A DNA stretch of 64,000 bases from contig WPIO01000003.1 of NCBI GenBank assembly GCA_009760855.2, positions 7,894,001 to 7,958,000 on the forward strand. The letters are read 5' to 3'. This DNA comes from Cristatella mucedo. Lineage: Eukaryota; Bryozoa; Phylactolaemata; Cristatellidae. Both the position numbers and the translations under genes were made by a program. Positions within the stretch are counted from its first letter, which is position 1. Every line of letters begins with the position of its first letter. Of this stretch, positions 56,205 to 64,000 are shown piece by piece. The notes beneath the pieces were generated by a model. That model saw nothing but the letters and a program-made list of their open reading frames with translations. It was not told where the DNA came from and made no database searches.

Positions 56205-57098
56205 TCTTTAAATAGTTGAGGGCCAGCTGAGCGATGGCTCAGAATGATATAGTGGCTCATGCATGCACCTGCTGCGTATGTAGGTATGAAATATATGCAT
56301 CACATCCATAAGTGTGGTGACCCTTGAACAGTGTATAATTTCACAGTTTGATTGCACAGTGACATCCATATGCACTATTCAATTCAGAAGGCTAGTGAAC
56401 CCTTAATGACAACACATTTTGGATATTTATATTGCCGGAACTCCATGCTAATCTCTACATATATCCTCTTGTCCCTATTTCGACCTACACATTTGACCGA
56501 TGTTTTTGGGCTGAACCTGCCTATCACATTCAAGTCGTACCTACGGTCACTTTACCATTACAACAGTTGCCGATATTGGAGAACTCTCTTATTGGTGAAG
56601 CAGCAACCGCTAAATTGCAATTAAAAGGGTATAGAATCAAACAATAGTAAGGCTAGCCAGGCTAGCAAGTTTGTCAGAGGGAAAAGCAATTGCAGACAAT
56701 GATAAGAGGAACGTCGAATCTCACACCAGACCTTGAACTCTCGTTGCACCCCTACTCTGATTGCTGCCCTTTACATTGGATAATCTTGGCTCCCTGCCGC
56801 CGTCCTACCCACCTGTCCTATAAGACCTGCCATGCCCCTTGAAGGACATTTTGCAGTGCGGCGTCGTTTTCGAACCTTAACCCGGATAAAGCTTCGGATT
56901 AGGTCCGGCAATGGCTCTTCTGAAATTTGCTTTTGAGGTCTCCAATTTGAAAAGTCCTAGAGGGAGGGCAGTGTCACCCAATAGCCAATAGGCAGCAATA
57001 CCCCAATGGGGATAAGACTAAGATATAAGATCTAAGTATCCAAGTCTTTTTGAGTGTTCACGCTATTGCTTGAGCCACCAATTCCGTGGCAAGTGAAT
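56205..57098. other. No gene seen
   Basis: Two overlapping frames (56352-56647) without domains. Confidence 0.4.
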
Positions 57099-57099
57099 A

Positions 57100-57210
57100 A
57101 TGATAATAATAATAATACACTTGATAAAGCGCTCTCAGAACTCAATCTTTCTAGGTGCTTTACATTTGCTGCAAAGGAAATACGATGATCGAATAGTGAA
57201 GGCCCTCTTT
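57100..57210 (-). mobile_element. LINE B 3' tail fragment
   Basis: Minus-strand: AATGATAATAATAATAATAC, ACTTGATAAAGCGCTCTCAG, TTTACATTTGCTGCAAAGGA. Confidence 0.75.
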
Positions 57211-57211
57211 C

Positions 57212-58088
57212 ATGTACTGTAGCTATTCGATGAAATTGCTATTCAATCCATGAACAATGCCACAATTTTCTATAACACGTTACCTCCTGGCACTTATAGC
57301 CGGGCAGTACGAATTTCTAGGGAGACCAAAGCGGACCACCTATGGCATGAAGCATGACCGGTAAAAAGTCATGATTGCAGATCAAACTATAGAAGTAATT
57401 AATAATTACATACCAATCGTCCCGACCCACACATGCTGTTAGCAGAAAAGCACACACAAGGATCAGATACAGTAACTGAAAGCATGGTGTTCGAGGGTCA
57501 ATCCTTGTGATCAAACAGTGTGGACTGGCCACGAAGTTAGATGGCAATAATGGACTTTCAGTGGCATATATTACGGGCATCTAACATCAACAATCACTGC
57601 TAAGTAAAATAAACGAACAAATAGGGTGTACAGAATATAAGAAAACGCATGCAAACACACAACAAAAAACACACAAATACATAAACACGTATAAAACAGC
57701 GGCATATAGCATGGCAAACATGTGAATTCCTGCTAGGGATAAGGGTATGCACAGCAACGATGTCTCAGGATGCCTAATAGTGGGCTGAACTAGACATAAG
57801 CAGCTTACATACGTTAGAGCAGTCACCCGGCCAGAGCTTGTCGCACAGATCAGAGGCAGAATTCAAATCGGTAGTCCTTTTCAAAAAAGCAAGAAGAGCC
57901 TACAAGTAAATCAGACTAATTTTAGCCGGAATGATTAAAAAAAAGAGGTGAAAACAACGATCAGGTCTAAGCCTGAAATCACTGAACTGAATGAACAAGC
58001 TGCAAACACAGTCACTTCTGCTGGTCAGCACCAACCCTGCTGAAATAAAGAAAGTGCGTGCACCTGCCTAGGGAAAGCACGGTCGTAC
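57212..58088. other. No supported gene
   Basis: Intron if the exon at 58089-58327 belongs to the telobox gene. Only short frames. Confidence 0.4.
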
Positions 58089-58327
58089 CTGCAACTTAAG
58101 ATCGTCGACAAGGTCGTACTCTGGCCCTGACGACTCATCATGCTTCTTTGTATCGGGGCGCACTTGTGCCCAGTGTCGGCCAGAAGTACGAATGAGCTCC
58201 ACAATTTCATCGCTCAGCTGACCATGCTCAATGTGATCCATTATGACCCCCACGTGAAAGACAAGGCCAATGAAATGTTGAACCAGCTGATCAACTTCGT
58301 CTAACTGTTCCTTTTTCTCCAGACTTG
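58089..58327 (-). CDS. Exon of unrecognised protein, possibly the upstream part of the telobox gene
   Basis: Exon of 239 bases with strong signals: acceptor TGTATATTTTTTTTAG|CAAG at 58328 and donor TTGCAG|GTACGA at 58088. It encodes 79 residues: LEKKEQLDEVDQLVQHFIGL, VFHVGVIMDHIEHGQLSDEI, VELIRTSGRHWAQVRPDTKK, then ESSGPEYDLVDDLKLQ. It looks like two or more helices. Phase 1 in, phase 0 out, so it can join the phase-0 exon at 51509. I do not recognise the family; a diverged TRFH domain is a guess that I cannot support by motif. The CpG island in between leaves open that it is a separate gene. No exon upstream of it was found. Confidence 0.6.
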
Positions 58328-58427
58328 CTAAAAAAAATATACAGATGTGGTGAACTCTCCTTACAAGCGAGTGAGATCGTTAGTCCCAAAAAAAAGAAGA
58401 ATATATCACCCAATAAAATCCCGGGTC

Positions 58428-58582
58428 TTAGCCAAGGAGTTAGGCTTGCTCAGCACGACCGATGTAGTGGGCTCGAGTGCTGCAACGACCGATCCTTTAC
58501 TTCGATCTGCAAACGGTACTGACAGCCACTGAGGCTCTTCTGCTGCCACATAAATAAGGCTGTTGAATCAGCTAGTTTCTAA
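58428..58582 (+). mobile_element. SINE S1 copy, diverged
   Basis: Plus-strand S1: CTTAGCCAAGGAGTTAGGCT, GGGCTCGAGTGCTGCAACG, ACCGATCCTTTACTTCGATC, GAGGCTCTTCTGCTGCCACA, AGGCTGTTGAATCAGCTAG. Confidence 0.7.
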
Positions 58583-58584
58583 TT

Positions 58585-59122
58585 TCTCTTTTACTCAGTG
58601 CTACAAGCTTGCAGGCTCTGTGGTCGCAGCTTGCACTAATTGGTTATTATCGACCCGACTAATCCTTACAATAGTTTTGAGCTCTCGGCCATTGTTAAAT
58701 TGCTACAGACCTTGTTGCGTAGGCAAGCACTGCGCATTTCCTTTGTTGGTTTTTCTCAGAAACCTTCGTTTTGACTAAATCTCATGTTCACGAAAAGATT
58801 CGCATGCCCCTGTCTAACAGGTTGAAAGGTAACTTAACGCTACAAACGATAACTGTGTATGAGCTTTCCTAAATAGAAAGCAGAGATTTCTGATAACGTG
58901 AGTGCTTATCAAAACCAGCAGTACAGCCATTGAGTCCGGCACGATTTTTCTTTCGACAATAAGGATTTGGTGTTATTTTGACTAAACCGTGAGTCAGAAA
59001 AGTATTGGAATACCCCAAAAGGCTATGTAAGCACTAGAGTGAAACAAGTTTGTCATTTCTGCCAAGCAAACAAAATTATTTCATTTGATTAGTGGCTACA
59101 GGCTCTCTTACTCGTGCCTCAT
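58585..59122. other. No gene seen
   Basis: AT-rich, short frames only. Confidence 0.4.
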
Positions 59123-59124
59123 AA

Positions 59125-60027
59125 TAATCATAATGCACTTGATAAAGCCCCCTCAGAGAACTTAATCTCTTTCTAGGCGCCTTAAATTTGCTGCAAAGTG
59201 ATATGCAATAGAATAGTAAGTAAAATCATGCTTGAAAAACAAACAAAATGAATAATATGGTTAGGGGTGACATGCACAGGGTCAGCATGCAAATGTGGTT
59301 AGTGGCAGCATGCACAGTGTCAGCACGCATAAGCACACGAAGGACGAATCACGGGGACCCACTAAATGCTGTCCTAAATAGGGGTGTTTTTAAGTTCTTT
59401 TTAAATGTGGTCAAGTCAGGGGATGTCCTGACACAGGTCGGAGGGAGTTCAAGGCTTTGGGGGCATACGAACTAAATGCACGGTCTCCAAAGGATTTGAG
59501 GTTTGTACGAGGTATTGGTAAACTGTTGGATTCCGAGAAGCAGGTGGTACGATGCTTGGCCTGGTGGAGGAGTAGATCTTAGAGATAGGCTGGAGCCAAA
59601 GAATGAAGTGACCTAAAAGTGGGCGACAAGACCTTGAAGTCGATCCGTTGCTTGACTGGTAGCCAGTGCAGGTCGGCGAGAAGTGGTGTGATGTGGCAAC
59701 TGTGGTGCTCACGACAGACAAGCCTAGCTGCAGAGTTTTGCACCAGCTGTAATCACCTGATTGCACATGCCGGTAGGCCAGCAAGCAGTGAGTTACAGAA
59801 GTCAAGACGGGATGTTACAAATGCATGGACCAACTTAGACGTGGTATCCTTATCTAAGCAAGCCCGAATTTTAGCTATGTTATGTAGGTGAAAGTAGGCA
59901 GACTTGACGGTGAAGCTGATGTGGTCGTCTAACGAGAGGTCACTTTGGAACACGACACCTAAATTTCGAGCTGATTCAACTGGAGATGTGCTGGCAGAGC
60001 CAATTTTGAGCTGCAACCTTTCCATAG
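59125..60027 (-). mobile_element. LINE B copy, 5'-truncated
   Basis: Minus-strand: tail ATAATCATAATGCACTTGAT, hairpin, UTR, then the C-terminal coding region in broken frames (STSRSCRPLLGHFILW is a wrong-frame shadow). An open piece (60025-59753) reads RLQLKIGSASTSPVESARNL and ACLDKDTTSKLVHAFVTSRL. Truncated at 60027. Confidence 0.85.
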
Positions 60028-60029
60028 TC

Positions 60030-60424
60030 CTAGTGTCTTAAAGGGAACGAGTCTGTCACCAGCAACCATAATCCGAGACAGTGGAGTTACTTATCCAATC
60101 ATGACAGACAAGAAGTTTCTCCTTTCACAAATGCCAACAGCAAGAATCAGGGACTAGAAATTGTTTCCAGAGACTTTCAAAACGTGGAAATGACAGCCAA
60201 AAAAGTCATCAAATGAAAGCATTTTGCAGCTCTACAGCCCCCGGACACAGGCAGAAACTGAGGCCTAGGGGTTAGTGCCACAGATTCGGACCCTGGGATC
60301 CACGTTGTTTACCCCACTACCAAGTGGCATTAACCATAACAAGGCGATATACTGAGCCAACGTGACACTTCATGCAACCAGATGGGTACTACAAGGAACA
60401 ATGTTGCTAGGCCACAGGATGAGC
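60030..60424. other. No gene seen
   Basis: Short unsupported frames only. Confidence 0.4.
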
Positions 60425-60425
60425 A

Positions 60426-61342
60426 TAATAATAGTCATTTGAATAGCACCGTACAAAAACCAAATCTCAATTTAGATGCTTTACATGTCTCTGCAAAAGA
60501 ATCAATAACCAAAGGTTAATGATATGCAAGGTATCCTGCTGAGAAAAGCAGGCTAAAGCACAAAAATATAACACCTAGACCACCATAAAATAGAACACAA
60601 GAAGATACTCAGGGCCACTGATTAGTAGGACCCTAGTTAATTAGTAGCATGCGATAAATCATGCACAAGTAAGTATGTGAAGCCCACAGGAACGAAAATG
60701 ACAAGTTCAGTGGGGCACTGGTGGAACATACGTGTATTTGTCTGGGACTTGAATGATGTAAAGTCATTGCGGGTGATGAAAAAAGCCAGTAGTTCCAGGC
60801 TGTTACAAAATGAAGGCCTGATCCCCGTATGATTTCCATTTAGTATGAGGAACTTCGATGGGTGGCACGAGAGCACGTGACTGAAGGAGCAATAAGATCG
60901 GATAGATAGGCTGGTACAAGTGAGTGAATCCACCAGCAGCTTGCCAAAGAGAGCATCTTAAAGTCGATTCGATGCTCAATGGGGAGCAAGCGATGTTCAG
61001 AATCAAGTGATGTGATTCGGCAGCCACACCCTTGACTCCAGAACATGTGAGCTGCTGAGTTGTGCAACCATTTCAGCCGATTAAGGGCACAGGCTCAGAG
61101 TTCTGAATAAAAAGAATTGCACTAATCTAGATGCTTGTCGAAATTGCACGAAACTACCTAGGCTGTTGTAATCTTGTCTAAGCAGGCCCTGGTTTTGGCA
61201 AGGTTCCTTAGCTGACAGTTAGGCACCTTGAAAGTGGAGGCAATGTACTCATCCAATGAAAAGTCGTTTTGGAAAAGCACGCCCAGATTACTGACACCGA
61301 CGTTGCTGAGATGATGCTAGATGAACCAATCTTGACGGTCAG
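60426..61342 (-). mobile_element. LINE A copy
   Basis: Minus-strand: tail AATAATAGTCATTTGAATAG, CTCAATTTAGATGCTTTACA, UTR, then C-terminal coding remains (IEVPHTKWKSYGDQAF, SPLSIESTLRCSLW) and upstream RT flank to about 61342. It defines the LINE A 3' end. Confidence 0.78.
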
Positions 61343-61344
61343 AA

Positions 61345-62046
61345 CGAATCACGAAGACCCACCAAATGCTGCAATAACATGCACAGCATGCATAAGCAAA
61401 GAGGACAATCCACAAGGACCCAGCAAATGCTGTGATATGTGTTTGTAGCTTCTATTTAAATGTCACCCAGTCAGGAGAAGGGGTGACGTCAATCGAGAGT
61501 GTTCTGGGAGCACGAGAACTTAAGGCTCGGTCTGTAAAGGATTTGCAGTTGGTTTGAGGCACAGCTATGAGAACTGAACCAGAAGAGCGGATGGAACAAC
61601 GCCTGGCCTGATTGGGAAGCAGTTTTGATAGGTAGGCAGGAGTAAGAGGGACCTAAAAGTGATAAATAAAACCTTGAAGTCGCTGTGCTGCTTGATGGGT
61701 AGCCAGGGCAGGTCGGCAAGAAGTGGTGTAATGTCACAACTGTGACGTTCACGATAGACAAATCTAGCTGCCGAGTTTTGCTCCAACTATGAGCACCTTA
61801 TTGCATAAGCCGGAAGACCTGCAAGTAGTGACCTACAGAAGTCGAGACAGGATGTCACAAATGCATGGACCAATATGGATGTGGTATCCTTGTTTAAGCA
61901 CGACCGAATCTTTGCGATGCTACGTAGCTGAAAGCAGGCAGACTTGATTGTGGAGCTGATGTGGTAGCCTAGTGAAAGGTCACTTTGGAACAGGATACCC
62001 GGATTCCATGCAGATGCTGCAGGTGACATGCTGGCAGAGCCCATTT
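61345..62046 (-). mobile_element. LINE B relic, older
   Basis: Minus-strand: UTR (CCACAAGGACCCAGCAAATG) from 61405, then broken coding text: ADLPWLPIKQHSDFK, SAARFVYRERHSCDITPLLA, CLNKDTTSILVHAFVTSCLD. It lies end to end with the preceding LINE A. Confidence 0.8.
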
Positions 62047-62271
62047 GCTGATCAGGTATGTGCTCGGGCAGTGAATTTCCAGCACTTAAGCCGTTTCACA
62101 TGAACACCTAGGCTCCACTTCATGAAGCTTGAAAACAACAGCAAATAGACAGCCATACTGTGTGGACAACAGTAACCAGGAAGTTGCAACGGGTCCTTCG
62201 GATTAAACATGGCCTTTCACAAGCTCGAGCAAGTGAGCCCAGTTAAGGTCGAGTGCACAGCCACCAATATA

Positions 62272-62329
62272 TACACACACGCACGCGCACACACACGCGC
62301 ACGCACACACACACACACACACACACACA
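62272..62329. repeat. (CA)n microsatellite with CGCG interruptions
   Basis: CA tract directly before the Tigger-like sequence. Confidence 0.92.
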
Positions 62330-62541
62330 GAGTCATCCCTCGCCACTTTGCGCTTCGACTTGTGCGGCTTCACTCTAACTCGGTTTTTCAAATACTGTAT
62401 ATTCATTAAAGTTCCTTCCTCCCAACACCACTTTGCTGATCCAGCCCATGAATCAAGGCGTTATTCAGAATTCAAGGCCCTCTACACGCGAAACACTCTG
62501 CAGCACCTCGTCGAAGGCATGGACCTTGAAACTTCTTGCTG

Positions 62542-62556
62542 AAGGAGTACTAGCAG

Positions 62557-62645
<89 letters not shown>

Positions 62646-62663
62646 CTGCTGCTAGTACTCCTT
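62542..62663. repeat. Palindrome P1: 17-bp perfect arms around (TA)42
   Basis: AAGGAGTACTAGCAGCA (62542-62558) and its exact reverse complement (62647-62663) flank an 84-base AT run and CGAC. The left arm is native transposase sequence; the right arm is an inverted copy of it. Confidence 0.93.
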
Positions 62664-62882
62664 ATACGTAATGGCTCACTAGGTAAGGCGGTTGCTTTCA
62701 CTGGATAAAGGATCGCCCACTGCAGGATTCGAGCCCACGACCTCGGCCCCGAGGTCGTGGGCTCGAATCCTGCAGTGGGCGATCCTTTATCACCACTGCA
62801 AGCGGTTGTGATAGCCGTAAAGGCCTTCTGTCGCGATACAAAAGAGGCTGTTAAATTAGCTAGCATTTATTTATTTATTTTA
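62664..62882 (+). mobile_element. SINE S1 copy containing a foldback
   Basis: Plus-strand S1 from TAATGGCTCACTAGGTAAGG to AGGCTGTTAAATTAGCTAGC and ATTT repeats. TTATACG occurs on both sides (about 62661 and 62884) and may be the target duplication. After GTTGCTTTCA an inverted copy of the SINE's own middle is inserted (see the 62705 entry). Confidence 0.87.
62705..62790. repeat. 86-bp foldback in the SINE: 42-bp perfect arms, 2-nt loop
   Basis: 62705-62746 and 62749-62790 are exact reverse complements (42 of 42), centred on CTCGG-CC-CCGAG. The right arm is the normal SINE order (GGTCGTGGGCTCGAATCCTG); the left arm is the extra inverted copy. Confidence 0.95.
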
Positions 62883-62884
62883 TT

Positions 62885-62891
62885 TATACGA

Positions 62892-62950
<59 letters not shown>

Positions 62951-62960
62951 TCATCGTATA
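62885..62960. repeat. Palindrome P2: 11-bp perfect arms around (TA)n
   Basis: TATACGATGAT (62885-62895) and ATCATCGTATA (62950-62960) flank about 27 TA units. The transposase frame resumes directly to the right. Confidence 0.93.
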
Positions 62961-63632
62961 GCAGTACATCATCGCGACCTGTCTGATGAACATCCAGGCT
63001 GCATTGAGTGACATGAAGACAGAGATCGTGAAGGCCAGCTGGAAGAAATGTGGCCTGAAATTGTCCATGACTACAGAGGATTCACCCCAGAGTATATAAG
63101 CAACTCGGCAGCGTATAAGGCAGTTAGGCTAGCCCGGATGCTGGGAGAAGGTTTTTCGGATATGACCGGCGATGATGTGGATGAGCTGCGGGAGACACAT
63201 TCGGCTCCCTTAACTGACGAGGATCTGTTGGAGATGGCTAAATCTGCGAGTGAGAATGAGGAAGAAGAGCAGCCAGATGCTCCTGGGGGTCAGGAGGACG
63301 ACGTTTCGGCCTTTCACTTGAGAGTCTCTCGAAACTCGTGAGAACTATTAAGAAAGTACAGGACAAGATTGGCGAATGGGACCCACAAATGATGTGTGCA
63401 TTGCGGTTCCGGAATCCACTTGATGTAGTGATGGAACTCTACAAAAGCCTCCTCACGCATGAAAAGACAGCGCCAGCAATTGCCTATCACAATGTTCTTC
63501 AGCCGTACACCCAGACACCCACTGCCTATGCCTAGTACTCCTTCATCTGAAGAAGACGACGACACACCTGCTGAAGATACTGCACCACCTGAAGACTCTC
63601 CTATTGAGGTCGTGCCTTCAGAGAAGCAGTAA

Positions 63633-63975
63633 CCTTGCTCTTCTTTGCTGTGCTGCACATATAATCTTCATTGCTTCATCATCGAACAAGTTACACTATT
63701 TTCATATGTTAGTGGTTGTTTGTAAGAACTGTGTGTGTAATTAAACATACAATAATAATATGATATTTGTAACGTCTAATGTCTTATTTTCTCTTATTTT
63801 GTCTAATATTATATTTGGGAAATACGATTTTACTGATGACTAAAGAGTGTTATTTCACGTCTAGAGGCTCTAATAATGTTGAAAAACGCATTTAGGTCGT
63901 AATCAGGTTTTCTATGCTCTAATTACGAAAATATTCGATTTATAAGTAAAGAATCCTTCACGGAAATTCACCAAT
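63633..63975. other. 3' non-coding part of the Tigger-like element
   Basis: AT-rich sequence (AATTAAACATACAATAATAA near 63740) between the transposase stop and the terminal region. No other feature. Confidence 0.55.
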
Positions 63976-64000
63976 CGCGGTGGAGTCTGGAACGGATTAA

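Larger units (their letters stand above)
62409..63632 (+). pseudogene. Tigger/pogo-like transposase, C-terminal half, frameshifted
   Basis: Plus-strand DDE-superfamily (CENP-B/jerky-related) transposase remains in several frames. Block 1, about 62409-62470: LPPNTTLLIQPMNQGVIQN, just after the second catalytic Asp region. Block 2, 62469-62535: FKALYTRNTLQHLVEGMDLE. Block 3, about 62963-63047: QYIIATCLMNIQAALSDMKT then EIVKASWKK. A one-base shift leads to block 4, 63048-63341: WPEIVHDYRGFTPEYI, EGFSDMTGDDVDELRETHSA, PLTDEDLLEMAKSASENEEE. Another shift gives TIKKVQDKIGEWDPQM, and a last frame has QQLPITMFFSRTP and an acidic tail to the stop. These match the usual order of Tigger C-termini. Not functional. 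Confidence 0.85.
62332..64000 (+). mobile_element. Tigger/pogo-like DNA transposon, interrupted, runs off the window
   Basis: From 62332 the sequence (CATCCCTCGCCACTTTGCGC) looks like the subterminal region of Tigger-type elements, though it is not clearly the partner of the right end. Coding remains start at about 62409 (LPPNTTLLIQPMNQGVIQN). The stretch 62558-62958 is foreign (SINE S1 and palindromes). Coding resumes at about 62961 and ends at a TAA at 63630-63632. An AT-rich 3' flank leads to CGCGGTGGAGTCTGGAACGG at 63978, typical of a Tigger terminal region, so the terminus should lie just beyond position 64000. Confidence 0.75.

Noticed and set aside
62332-62405. Left terminal inverted repeat paired with the sequence at 63950-64000
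   Set aside because: Both look Tigger-like, but I could not align them as inverted copies of each other, and the right terminus is outside the window.

Overview
This is a stretch of an animal nuclear genome, most likely an invertebrate. There are no bacterial-style operons. Coding sequence is split into short exons with GT-AG introns, and most of the DNA is interspersed repeats and microsatellites. The repeats are LINEs of the CR1/L2 type, two tRNA-derived SINE families, Tc1/mariner-like and Tigger/pogo-like DNA transposon relics, and very long (GA)n, (GT)n and (TA)n tracts. I cannot name the species.

One host gene is well supported. On the minus strand, six exons (51509 down to 36728) join with matching phases and end in a telobox-type Myb domain, as in the C-terminus of TRF-like telomeric repeat-binding factors. 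A seventh exon at 58089-58327 has a compatible phase and may be an upstream part of the same gene. The introns are full of nested transposons. A CpG-dense island at about 52.15-52.65 kb lies in the intron between these two parts, so it is either the real promoter or an internal one.

Layout. 1-975: LINE relic. 1.56-2.9 kb: degenerate satellite of about 175 bp. 3-17 kb: microsatellites, SINEs, small tandem duplications and one weak exon candidate. 17.4-35 kb: clearly CpG-richer DNA with decayed LINEs, two nearly identical LINE copies (23.0 and 30.6 kb) and a rotten reverse transcriptase at 20.1 kb. 36.7-58.3 kb: the telobox gene; its introns hold three Tc1-like relics, a 1.13 kb TIR element, and a LINE with a 439-codon open frame inserted into a Tc1 copy. 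59-62 kb: three minus-strand LINE relics in a row. 62.3-64 kb: a Tigger/pogo-like transposase pseudogene invaded by a SINE and three perfect palindromes, two of them centred on (TA)n arrays.

Family names used here are local labels. LINE A, B and C are three CR1/L2-type families; A and B share a 3' tail type, and C ends in ACATT repeats. SINE S1 has a tRNA-like head and an ATTT-rich tail. SINE S2 has a tRNA-like head and the same hairpin tail as LINE B. All homology statements come from reading the sequence and knowledge of the families, not from a search.
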